Assembly (NCBI RefSeq): GCF_051148895.1
Contig: NZ_CP154625.1
Location: 682,001-746,000 of the forward strand
Reading direction: 5' to 3'
DNA: 64,000 nt
Source: Terrisporobacter vanillatitrophus
GTDB lineage: Bacteria > Bacillota > Clostridia > Peptostreptococcales > Peptostreptococcaceae
Shown here: positions 1-8,008 of the stretch, piece by piece
Position numbering within the stretch: the stretch's first letter is position 1
How the letters are laid out: each line of letters begins with the position of its first letter
Position numbers and translations under genes: made by a program
Notes under the pieces: model-generated
Database searches by the model: none
Seen by the model: only the letters and a program-made list of their open reading frames with translations
Told to the model about the DNA's origin: nothing

Positions 1-1401
1 GAAGAATTTATCAATCATGATGAGATTTTAGAAAGTTTAGAGTATGCAAAATCAAATAAAGTAAATAAGGAATTAATTGAAGGAATATTAGACAAAGCCA
101 ATAGAGCAAAAGGATTAACTCACAGAGAAGCTGCAGTTTTACTTGAATGTGAAGATAAAGAATTAATTGAAAGAATGTTTAAAATGGCTGAAGATATTAA
201 AAAAAGATTTTATGGAAATCGTATTGTAATGTTTGCCCCATTGTATTTATCAAATTATTGTGTGAATGGATGTGTATACTGTCCTTATCATTTAAAAAAC
301 AAAAAAATAGCTAGAAAAAAATTAACTCAAGAAGAAATAAAGAGGGAAGTAATAGCATTACAAGATTTAGGTCATAAAAGACTTGCTTTAGAAGCAGGAG
401 AAGATCCAAAAAACAATCCAATAGAATATATATTAGAATCTATAGATACTATTTATAGTATAAAACATAAAAATGGAGCAATTCGTAGAGTAAATGTAAA
501 TATAGCGGCTACAACTATAGAAAACTATAAAAAATTGAAAGATGCAGGTATAGGTACATATATACTATTCCAAGAAACTTATAATAAAGAATCTTATGAG
601 AAACTCCATCCAACAGGTCCAAAACATGATTATGATTATCATACAGAAGCTCATGATAGAGCCATGGAGGCTGGAATAGATGATGTAGGCTTAGGTGTGT
701 TATATGGGCTTAGCACTTATAAATATGAATTAGTAGGAATATTAATGCATGCAGAACATTTGGAAGCTGCATTTGGAGTGGGACCACATACAATAAGTGT
801 ACCAAGACTTCGCCCAGCTGATGATATAGACGTATCTGAATTCCCAGAAGCTTTATCAGATGAAATATTCCAAAAAATAGTGGCAATAATTCGTTTAGCA
901 GTACCTTATACAGGAATGATAGTTTCAACAAGAGAATCTCAAAAAACTAGAGAAAAAGTATTGCATTTAGGAGTGTCACAAATAAGTGGGGCATCATCAA
1001 CAAGTGTTGGAGGATATGCAGATAGAGCAGAAGGAATAAAAGAAGAAATTACAAGTGCTCAATTTGATGTGGATGATGATAGAACTTTAGATGAAGTTGT
1101 AAACTGGTTACTAGATATGAACTATATACCAAGTTTCTGTACTGCTTGTTATAGAGAGGGAAGAACAGGAGATAGATTTATGGCTCTATGTAAAAATGGT
1201 CAAATAGCCAATTGTTGTCAACCTAATGCTATTATGACCTTAAAAGAGTACTTAGAAGACTATGCATCAGAATCTACAAAAGAATCTGGTGAAAATTTAA
1301 TTAAAAAAGAAGTTAAAAAAATACCTAAAGATAAAGTTAGAGAAATAGTAGAAGAAAGACTGATAAAAATTACAAGTGGTGAAAGAGACTTTAGGTTTTA
1401 A
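1..1401 (+). CDS. hydG: [FeFe]-hydrogenase H-cluster maturase HydG (5' end outside window)
   Basis: This is a radical SAM tyrosine lyase that makes the CO and CN ligands of the [FeFe]-hydrogenase H-cluster. The frame is open from base 1, so the start codon lies upstream; 466 residues are visible, close to the usual full length of about 470. The radical SAM CX3CX2C motif is at visible residues 87-94 (CVNGCVYC). The C-terminal CX2CX22C motif, which binds the second HydG-specific iron-sulfur cluster, reads CTAC then CC about 25 residues later. ThiH shares the radical SAM core but lacks this second motif, so HydG is the firm choice. It implies an active [FeFe]-hydrogenase. A strong terminator follows, so this is the last gene of its transcript. 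Confidence 0.95.
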   Translation, partial: EEFINHDEILESLEYAKSNKVNKELIEGILDKANRAKGLTHREAAVLLECEDKELIERMFKMAEDIKKRFYGNRIVMFAPLYLSNYCVNGCVYCPYHLKNKKIARKKLTQEEIKREVIALQDLGHKRLALEAGEDPKNNPIEYILESIDTIYSIKHKNGAIRRVNVNIAATTIENYKKLKDAGIGTYILFQETYNKESYEKLHPTGPKHDYDYHTEAHDRAMEAGIDDVGLGVLYGLSTYKYELVGILMHAEHLEAAFGVGPHTISVPRLRPADDIDVSEFPEALSDEIFQKIVAIIRLAVPYTGMIVSTRESQKTREKVLHLGVSQISGASSTSVGGYADRAEGIKEEITSAQFDVDDDRTLDEVVNWLLDMNYIPSFCTACYREGRTGDRFMALCKNGQIANCCQPNAIMTLKEYLEDYASESTKESGENLIKKEVKKIPKDKVREIVEERLIKITSGERDFRF

Positions 1402-1424
1402 TTTGTAAATTAAGTGTATATATT

Positions 1425-1455
1425 AAAGAAGACAAATTAATTGTCTTCTTTTTAT
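1425..1455 (+). terminator. Rho-independent terminator of hydG
   Basis: Perfect 11-bp inverted repeat (AAAGAAGACAA / TTGTCTTCTTT) around a 5-base loop, running into T-rich sequence, 24 bases after the hydG stop codon. Confidence 0.85.
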
Positions 1456-1535
1456 TATGAAAAAATTTAAAAGGATAATTATTTAATCTTATGAATATTA
1501 TTTTGTAATAAGTCTATGATTAGGAGGTGAAAAAT

Positions 1536-2147
1536 TTGAAGCTAATTTGTTATAACATACATAAGGGAATGGATGAGTTTAGAAGAATCACCTTATTTCA
1601 ACTTATAGGCTACTTAAAATCTTTAGATTGTGATGTTATTTGTATTCAAGAAGTTTTATATTATCAATTTAAACTTATGAAAATATTATTAAATATGGAT
1701 GGTGTATTTGGATTGCATGTAAATAATAGAAAAATGAAATTTGGTATATGTATATTAAGTAAAAATAAAATAAATTATAGCTCACATATATTGCTAAGTA
1801 GCAAAACAGAACAAAGAGGGTTATTGAGTATAGACATAGATGACAAAATCATTATAAATACTCACTTAGGATTAGATATAGAAGAAAGACAGACACAAAT
1901 AAGTGAAATTTTAGATTTTGCTAAAAGTCAGAAAAAAGATATTGTGATTTGTGGAGATTTTAATGAAAAAAACATTAGTTTAGGCTCTTATAAAGATGTA
2001 GCTCAGTATTTATGTAAAGATTTTTATCCAACATTTAAAACTTCCAGGATAGATTATGTTTTTATAAGTTCAATAGTAGATATAAAATGCTATGAAATTG
2101 ACCAAGTATTCTACTCAGATCACTTTCCAATAATTGTTAAAATTTAA
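1536..2147 (+). CDS. Endonuclease/exonuclease/phosphatase (EEP) family protein
   Basis: A 203-residue metal-dependent phosphohydrolase of the EEP/DNase I fold. The family motifs appear in order: YNIHKG near the N-terminus, IQEV with the metal-binding Glu, THLGL, GDFNE, RIDYVF and the C-terminal SDHFPI. No signal peptide is seen, so it is probably cytoplasmic. The substrate cannot be told from sequence; relatives act on DNA, phospholipids or nucleotides. I chose TTG at 1536 because AGGAGGTG (1522-1529) sits 6 bases upstream; a GTG at 1527 lies inside that ribosome binding site and is unlikely. It is a single gene between hydG and a small unknown gene. Confidence 0.85.
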   Translation: MKLICYNIHKGMDEFRRITLFQLIGYLKSLDCDVICIQEVLYYQFKLMKILLNMDGVFGLHVNNRKMKFGICILSKNKINYSSHILLSSKTEQRGLLSIDIDDKIIINTHLGLDIEERQTQISEILDFAKSQKKDIVICGDFNEKNISLGSYKDVAQYLCKDFYPTFKTSRIDYVFISSIVDIKCYEIDQVFYSDHFPIIVKI

Positions 2148-2232
2148 AAGAAAGTATATTGTGAATATTTAGAAATATAGAAAAAATTACCATGAATATT
2201 TCATGATAATTTGTAAGGGGGGATATTATTTA

Positions 2233-2556
2233 ATGAGTAGTGATGGAAATTTACTTCAAATTATATTTGATGGAATTTGGGGTACTTTAGAAATTATAGT
2301 CAGCGCATTTACAAAAAAAGAAGAAAAAAAGGAACCATTGGATATATTTTTTAACAAAGTGGGACTTTGTAATAAAGATCAAGAATATCCGACAGTGGTA
2401 GAAACTACTTTAGAAAAAGAAGAAAACGTTTACAAAATATGGTGTCCTATAGGCCTTGGAAAATCGGACTTTGAAAAATATTCTGATGCATTAGAAATAT
2501 ATTTAGGAAAGAAAATAGAAGTGAAATCTACTAAAGGATTTATATATATTAAATAA
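2233..2556 (+). CDS. Hypothetical protein, 107 residues
   Basis: I do not recognise this protein. It starts at ATG 2233, about 10 bases after a GGGGGG purine run; an earlier in-frame ATG at 2203 has no ribosome binding site. The N-terminal 25 residues are hydrophobic and aromatic (IIFDGIWGTLEIIVSAF), could be a membrane-associated helix, and are followed by a Lys/Glu-rich linker. The C-terminal half (YPTVVETTLEKEE to the end) resembles the small alpha/beta segment found before the ATPase in some FtsK-like conjugation proteins, but this is only a faint likeness. No mobility genes are nearby. Confidence 0.6.
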   Translation: MSSDGNLLQIIFDGIWGTLEIIVSAFTKKEEKKEPLDIFFNKVGLCNKDQEYPTVVETTLEKEENVYKIWCPIGLGKSDFEKYSDALEIYLGKKIEVKSTKGFIYIK

Positions 2557-2597
2557 TTATGAATGTCAAAATTATTATGTTATAATGAAAATATGTT

Positions 2598-2635
2598 AAA
2601 AAAAAGATTTAGAAATTTTGCTAAGTCTTTTTTTT
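2598..2635 (+). terminator. Terminator after the 107-residue hypothetical gene
   Basis: AAAAGATTTAG pairs with CTAAGTCTTTT (one T-G pair) and runs into eight T residues. Confidence 0.7.
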
Positions 2636-2690
2636 GTGGAAAAAATCGAAAAATAATATATAAATAATTTAGAATATAAACATTAATCTA

Positions 2691-2770
2691 AATTTTCTGA
2701 AAATTACTCTATTTTCTGAATAAATATTCAGTTTTAATATGAGTTTTATAATTTGAATATACAGAAAATT
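2691..2770 (+). promoter_or_regulatory. CodY operator cluster upstream of brnQ
   Basis: AATTTTCTGAAAATT at 2691-2705 is a 15/15 match to the CodY consensus AATTTTCWGAAAATT. A second box at 2756-2770 (AATATACAGAAAATT) matches 13/15, and a weaker one at 2710-2724 matches 11/15. The proximal box ends 9 bases before the -35 hexamer. Branched-chain amino acids are CodY effectors in Firmicutes, and brnQ is a classic target, so repression when these amino acids are plentiful is the expected logic. Confidence 0.85.
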
Positions 2771-2779
2771 ATAATTATA

Positions 2780-2809
2780 TTGACTATTCAAATAGATGTC
2801 GTATATAAT
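2780..2809 (+). promoter_or_regulatory. Sigma-A promoter of brnQ
   Basis: TTGACT (2780-2785), an 18-bp spacer and TATAAT (2804-2809), directly downstream of the CodY boxes. Confidence 0.75.
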
Positions 2810-2851
2810 ACTTTTATAAAACGAAATATGGTTTTAAATTAGGAGGTCGCA

Positions 2852-4153
2852 ATGAATAAAAGGAATAAAGATATTATAATAACAGGTTTTGCATTGTTCG
2901 CAATGTTTTTCGGAGCAGGTAACTTAATCTTCCCACCATTTTTAGGACTTATGACAGGAAGTAGTTGGTTAACTGGTTTCACAGGATTTATATTAGCAGA
3001 CGTAGGTTTATCTCTTTTAGCTATACTTGCAATAGCAAAATGTGATGGAGACGTTGGTAGAATTTTTTCAAGAGCAGGCCACAAAATAGCTCTAGTGCTA
3101 GCATGTTCAATAATGATTTGTATAGGACCACTTCTTGCTATACCAAGAACAGCAGCTACAACATTTGAAATGGGGGTTCAACCAATATTTAGTGGTTTTA
3201 GTTCAATAATATTCTCAATAATATTCTTCAGCGTGACATTATTATTAACAATAAGACCATCAAAAGTTGTTGACATAATCGGATCATATTTAACACCAGC
3301 ACTTTTGGTTGCCTTATTAGTATTAATAGGTATGGGAGTATTTAATCCTTTAGGAAGTATACAACCAGCAACTATAGATGGTGTATTCTCTGAAGGGATA
3401 TTCCAAGGATATCAAACATTAGATGCTCTAGGAGCAGTATCTTTATCAGCTGTAATATTTACAACTATAGCTAATAAGGGATATACAGAAAAAGAAGAAA
3501 AAATAAGTATAACATTTAAAGCAGGATTAATAGCAGCAGCAGGATTATTTATAGTTTATGGTGGTCTTACTTACCTTGGTGCAACAGTATCAACTATGTT
3601 TGACTCAAATGTATCACAAGCTGGGTTAATAGTTTCTATAACAGAGATGTTATTAGGATTCCCAGGAAAAGTTATACTAGGAATAATAGTAACTCTTGCT
3701 TGTTTAACAACAGCTATAGGTTTAACATCTGCAACTGGTCAATATTTTTCAAACCTTTCAAATAATAAAATAAAATATGAAACAATAGTAATTGTAGTAT
3801 GTCTATTTAGTTTAGTAGTTTCTAACTTTGGAGTTGGTACAATAATTAAATTCTCAGCTCCTATATTAACAGTAATTTACCCACCAACAATAGTGTTAGT
3901 AATATTTACTTTATTAGGACAATATATTAAAAATGATAATATATTTAAATTTGCAACATATACAGCATTATTGATGAGTGTATTAAATATAATGGGTGAT
4001 TTTGGAGTTAAAGTTCCAGTGATAAACAGTTTACCATTACATTCACTAGGATTTAACTGGGTAGTACCAGTATTAATTGCATCAGCAATCGGATTCTTTG
4101 TTAAATCAAATAGCTCTAATGCTAAATCTGATTCAAAAGATATTACTGCATAG
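2852..4153 (+). CDS. brnQ: Branched-chain amino acid transport system carrier BrnQ
   Basis: A 433-residue integral membrane symporter for leucine, isoleucine and valine (LIVCS family), with about 12 hydrophobic segments. The N-terminal signature ALFAMFFGAGNLIFPPFLG is typical, and the length equals the family norm. AGGAGG (2841-2846) precedes ATG 2852. It is a single-gene transcript: the CodY-boxed promoter lies upstream and a strong terminator downstream. In a Stickland fermenter, branched-chain amino acids are electron donors as well as building blocks, so its control by CodY links uptake to nutrient status. Confidence 0.95.
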   Translation: MNKRNKDIIITGFALFAMFFGAGNLIFPPFLGLMTGSSWLTGFTGFILADVGLSLLAILAIAKCDGDVGRIFSRAGHKIALVLACSIMICIGPLLAIPRTAATTFEMGVQPIFSGFSSIIFSIIFFSVTLLLTIRPSKVVDIIGSYLTPALLVALLVLIGMGVFNPLGSIQPATIDGVFSEGIFQGYQTLDALGAVSLSAVIFTTIANKGYTEKEEKISITFKAGLIAAAGLFIVYGGLTYLGATVSTMFDSNVSQAGLIVSITEMLLGFPGKVILGIIVTLACLTTAIGLTSATGQYFSNLSNNKIKYETIVIVVCLFSLVVSNFGVGTIIKFSAPILTVIYPPTIVLVIFTLLGQYIKNDNIFKFATYTALLMSVLNIMGDFGVKVPVINSLPLHSLGFNWVVPVLIASAIGFFVKSNSSNAKSDSKDITA

Positions 4154-4175
4154 AATTTTGAATTAAATAAAATAC

Positions 4176-4206
4176 AAAGTCCCTTATCATGATAAGGGAC
4201 TTTTTT
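4176..4206 (+). terminator. Terminator of brnQ
   Basis: AAAGTCCCTTATC pairs with GATAAGGGACTTT over a 2-base centre, followed by further T residues; a strong intrinsic terminator. Confidence 0.9.
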
Positions 4207-4432
4207 AATACTTATAATAATTCTTTTAATAATAAATTTGTTTTTTATTATGATATCACTAATATAATTGTCACTATACTAAATGAATCTACAAATTTGA
4301 TAGTAATAGATAACTTTATAAATTCATAAATATTAATAGGATATAAAAATAGAATGATATTAACACTTATGAAAAAGTGTTTTAAATTTTATTGGGAAAA
4401 ATCTAAAAATTAGCAAATAAGGAGGTTAAAAT

Positions 4433-5581
4433 TTGATTTTATCAACTCTTATAAAAAAAGAAGTTAAACAGTTTTTTAGGAGTAAAATTAACGTAATTAT
4501 CATGCTCATATTCCCAGTAATACTTATTTTTATAATGGGACAATCCCTTAATGGATTTATGAGCATGAATAAAAGCATATTTAATAATAAGGTTATATAT
4601 TATAGAGTAAATGCTCCAATTGAAAACGAGGTTGACTTGCAACGTTTCTATGATTTTATGATTCATTTTGAAAAAAACACAAATGTTAAGTTTATAGAAA
4701 AAAACAATTATAAAGAGGCAACAAATGATGTAAATAATAACAAAGCAATTTGCTTTATGGATATTTATGATAATGATATTAATTATTTTAGAAATGAAAA
4801 AAAAGAGAGTAAAGAAAGCATAGTATTTAGAAATTTATACGAACAATATATGAAAAAATATACTTTTCTACAATCAATTTATAAATCAAATCCTCAACAA
4901 ATGAAAGATGTTTTAGATTATGAAATTAGAATAGGGTTAAAAGATGAAGATATAGATAAAAAACCAGTAAACTCCTTTACATATTACACCTTTGCAGAAC
5001 TTATTTTAATTATTTTATACATATCCAACCTTACGTCCATATCCATGTATAAGGAGCAATTTTTACATACAATGAAAAGACTTAAAATCCCTAACACAAA
5101 GAAAATCAATATATTATTATCAAAGATAGCTCTAGGAATAATTGTAGGTGCTTTACAGATAATCATAGTTTATATAGTCAGCACTAAGTTTTTTAATGTA
5201 AGTTGGGGAGGAAATTTATTATATACTTTTATAGTATTAATTTCTCTTACAATATTTAGTTCTGTACTTGGAATATTTATGGCGATGATTTTCTCAAGTG
5301 AAAAAACTTGTTATATGGTAAATAATACATTGATTATAATTATGGGGTTTTTAGGCGGTTCTTATGTACCAATTTATTTGGTAAAGTCAGAGAGAGTTAC
5401 AAGTTTTCTATCTGAAATTATGCCAAGTTATTGGGCAAACATATCTATACTTAGCTTAAGTTATAATATAAAAACAAAATATTATATTATTTCCATACTT
5501 ATTGCCTTGAGCCTATCAGTATTAATGCTCATTTTAGGAAACTTAATATCAAAACTAAAGGCAGGTGGAAGTTTTGATTAG
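4433..5581 (+). CDS. ABC-2 type transporter permease, first of a pair
   Basis: A 382-residue membrane protein with the ABC-2 permease layout: one N-terminal transmembrane helix (about residues 15-36, VIMLIFPVILIFIMGQ), a large extracytoplasmic domain (about 40-180), then five or six C-terminal helices. It starts at TTG 4433, 7 bases after GGAGG. The downstream permease overlaps it by 8 bases, so the two are co-translated and probably form a heterodimer. This type of exporter moves drugs, antimicrobial peptides or polymers, but no ATP-binding subunit is encoded beside it, which is unusual. The substrate is unknown. Confidence 0.85.
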   Translation: MILSTLIKKEVKQFFRSKINVIIMLIFPVILIFIMGQSLNGFMSMNKSIFNNKVIYYRVNAPIENEVDLQRFYDFMIHFEKNTNVKFIEKNNYKEATNDVNNNKAICFMDIYDNDINYFRNEKKESKESIVFRNLYEQYMKKYTFLQSIYKSNPQQMKDVLDYEIRIGLKDEDIDKKPVNSFTYYTFAELILIILYISNLTSISMYKEQFLHTMKRLKIPNTKKINILLSKIALGIIVGALQIIIVYIVSTKFFNVSWGGNLLYTFIVLISLTIFSSVLGIFMAMIFSSEKTCYMVNNTLIIIMGFLGGSYVPIYLVKSERVTSFLSEIMPSYWANISILSLSYNIKTKYYIISILIALSLSVLMLILGNLISKLKAGGSFD

Positions 5582-6677
5582 ATTAATAATAAATACAATG
5601 AGAGTATTGATGAAAAATAAAAGTTATATAATAGTTGGAATCATTATACCTGTCTTTATAGCCATATTTTTTAGTTTTGAATTTACAGGAGAGCATAAAT
5701 TTAAAGTAGGTGTAATAGACAATGATAACTCCTATTCGTCTAAGGAAATAATAAAAACTATTGATGATTTGGAAGGTATTCAAAGTATAAAAATAAAAGA
5801 AGAGGATTCTGAAATTTTATTAATAACACAGCAAATTCAAATGACTGTGACTATAGATGATGATTTCCAAAATAAATTACTAAACTCACAAGATAATGAA
5901 ATAAAAATTAAAACTATTAATGAAAATGATGTGAAATTAGTTGTTCAATCCATGATAGATATGAAATGTGAAGATATGTCTATGATTGGAAAAATGAGCA
6001 AGGGAGATATAAATAAATTTAAAGAAATAAACCAAGATTACAATGATAAAAACACAATATTTAGTTTAAATGATGTTAATGAAAAAAGACCAGAAATAGG
6101 AAGCTCATTGGGATTAATTATATTTATCATATTTATTGTAGCTGGAAATATATCAAGTTTTTTAATTAAGGCTGAAGGAAATAAAACAAAAATTAAGACA
6201 CTTAGTCATGGAATTAGTAAATGGAAATATTATCTCTCGTTAATAGTTGCTTTTTATATAATGTCCTCCATGACAATTTTAATATATTATGTTATATTAA
6301 TAATCTTTAATATAGATTTCGGTATGAAAAATAGTATAAACTTCTTAATTGTTATGCTGTTACTAAATCTTGTTGCACTAAGTTTTAATTTGTGTATAGT
6401 TAGTTTTACTAGAAGTAGATATACATCATCAATGTTAAATATACTTATAATAATTCCATGTTGTATGTTGGGTGGAATATTTTGGAATTATAATATAATG
6501 CCTGAAAACTTTCAAGTAATAGGAAAATTTATGCCAACTAGATGGGTTTATATTTGTATAGAAAATTTACAACAAACTAATGATTTAGGTAGTATAAATA
6601 CATACTTAAATGCAATGATGATTTTATCAGTAATATTTTTTATTATAAATTTTGTTAAATTAAAAGTGAATAAATAA
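5574..6677 (+). CDS. ABC-2 type transporter permease, second of a pair
   Basis: A 367-residue protein with the same layout as its upstream partner: one N-terminal helix (SYIIVGIIIPVFIAIFF), an extracytoplasmic domain of about 150 residues, and a C-terminal membrane domain of about six helices (from IIFIIFIVAGNISSFL). I chose TTG 5574, 5 bases after AGGTGG; a GTG at 5565 is the alternative. Overlap with the preceding stop codon implies translational coupling. The pair resembles bacteriocin-immunity and lantibiotic-type exporters in size and topology, but no ATPase, peptide or two-component system is adjacent. Confidence 0.85.
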   Translation: MIRLIINTMRVLMKNKSYIIVGIIIPVFIAIFFSFEFTGEHKFKVGVIDNDNSYSSKEIIKTIDDLEGIQSIKIKEEDSEILLITQQIQMTVTIDDDFQNKLLNSQDNEIKIKTINENDVKLVVQSMIDMKCEDMSMIGKMSKGDINKFKEINQDYNDKNTIFSLNDVNEKRPEIGSSLGLIIFIIFIVAGNISSFLIKAEGNKTKIKTLSHGISKWKYYLSLIVAFYIMSSMTILIYYVILIIFNIDFGMKNSINFLIVMLLLNLVALSFNLCIVSFTRSRYTSSMLNILIIIPCCMLGGIFWNYNIMPENFQVIGKFMPTRWVYICIENLQQTNDLGSINTYLNAMMILSVIFFIINFVKLKVNK

Positions 6678-6701
6678 GTTTAAAATTATATAATAAAGAA
6701 A

Positions 6702-6740
6702 AAGGTTGGACTGTGTAGCAGTTCAACCTTGAATTTTTTT
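6702..6740. terminator. Bidirectional terminator between convergent genes
   Basis: AAGGTTGGACTG pairs with CAGTTCAACCTT (one G-T pair) around TGTAG. T-rich tracts follow on both strands, serving the permease operon on the plus strand and the VCBS-like gene on the minus strand. Confidence 0.8.
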
Positions 6741-6741
6741 G

Positions 6742-7449
6742 CTAACTTTCTTTGTTATCAGAGTTGAAGGTAAAGTACAATCCTTTAGTAACTACATTAG
6801 GTTTATTATTTAAAAAATCACAAAGGGTTTGGATAATACCCAAAGTATCTGAATTAACTACGCCAACAATTCTTTGTTGTATAAGTAATTCATAGTAACT
6901 ATTATCCACGTCTTTTATTGGAAAAAGCGCATTAGGAGCGTCGACATAAGCCTCCACTCCAGTAAGTACTTTTCCATCTTTATCATAAGCTAACTCCAAA
7001 TAATCTTTTGGTCTAGTTGCTAGATTAATAGAATATTTCTTTTCACCACAACTTACATGAACCTTGTAATTATCTTTAAACTGTGCACTGCAAGGGTTGT
7101 TTTTTGAAATATCATCTTGATTAAAAATTTCTTTAATTTTATTGTTTTCAAATTTGTATATTACTCCAATTTCAAATCCACCAGAACCACCGAAACTACC
7201 TCTTACCATTATTTCATCTTTTCTATCATTTGTAAAATCTCCACAAAATAGCTGCATATTATAACCTGAATAAGGTAATTGTATATTAACTGGATATCCA
7301 GCCTCAGGTTTTACAACTAATTCAAGATTTTGACTATAAGAACTGTTTTCATAAGGGAAAATTCCTACTAAAATTACTTTATCCTTTGAGTTTTTATCAA
7401 CTATATTTGCAGACAAACTATCTACAATAACTTTATTAGAATCAGACAT
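6742..7449 (-). CDS. VCBS/FG-GAP repeat-like protein
   Basis: A 235-residue protein with one clear FG-GAP-like segment, GDFTNDRKDEIMVRGSFGG, the Asp/Asn-rich calcium-loop pattern of beta-propeller blades. Such proteins are often called VCBS repeat-containing in clostridia. No signal peptide is visible, so secretion is not supported. The start is ATG at 7449 on the minus strand, 6 bases after GGAGG; the ATG at 7461 overlaps that ribosome binding site. Function unknown. It is a single gene, convergent with the ABC-2 permease pair. Confidence 0.7.
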   Translation of the reverse strand: MSDSNKVIVDSLSANIVDKNSKDKVILVGIFPYENSSYSQNLELVVKPEAGYPVNIQLPYSGYNMQLFCGDFTNDRKDEIMVRGSFGGSGGFEIGVIYKFENNKIKEIFNQDDISKNNPCSAQFKDNYKVHVSCGEKKYSINLATRPKDYLELAYDKDGKVLTGVEAYVDAPNALFPIKDVDNSYYELLIQQRIVGVVNSDTLGIIQTLCDFLNNKPNVVTKGLYFTFNSDNKES

Positions 7450-7653
7450 AATAACCTCCATCTAAATTAATTTTATATCTTCTTCTAACTTATGAAGTAA
7501 AACTATCTTATGTTAATACTATTAATAATATGCTATATCAACTTATTACACAGATTATATTATTGTGAAACTGGTAATATTAATAAGATCATTGAGTTAT
7601 AGCAAAAATAAAACTATAATATTATTTAGTTAAGTTGCTAGGAGATGAGAGAA

Positions 7654-7866
7654 TTGAAAAAAGATAGGATAAGAATACTATATAAAAATAATTTTGAAAG
7701 AATAGTAGAAGAAAGTAATGTTAGAAATTTTAGATCTTTAATAGATTGGATGGACGATTTTAATGAAGGAAATGCGGTTCCATCTTTAGTTTTATTTGGT
7801 AGAGACTTGGGAAGTAACTTTTCCATTAACAAAAGTAATGTAAAAATAATTGAATTTATGGATTAA
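7654..7866 (+). CDS. Small hypothetical protein, 70 residues
   Basis: A short soluble protein rich in charged residues at its N-terminus (KKDRIRILYKNNFERIVEES) with a central hydrophobic stretch (AVPSLVLFGRDLG). I do not recognise it. AGGAG at 7640-7644 is 9 bases before TTG 7654; ATG 7645 directly abuts this site and is less likely, though it would add three residues. It is followed by its own terminator, supporting a real single-gene transcript. Confidence 0.5.
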   Translation: MKKDRIRILYKNNFERIVEESNVRNFRSLIDWMDDFNEGNAVPSLVLFGRDLGSNFSINKSNVKIIEFMD

Positions 7867-7872
7867 GAAATA

Positions 7873-7914
7873 AAAAGGGTTATAACAAATTAAAATAATT
7901 GTAATAGCCCTTTT
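7873..7914 (+). terminator. Terminator after the 70-residue gene
   Basis: AAAAGGGTTAT pairs with GTAATAGCCCTTTT (imperfect) and ends in TTTTATAT. Confidence 0.6.
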
Positions 7915-8008
7915 ATATATGTACATAAAAATAAATTTAACAAACTATTATAGTCATAAACATAAGATATAACATAAGAAAAAATTAGTTGTATTGGGGG
8001 GAGAGAAT

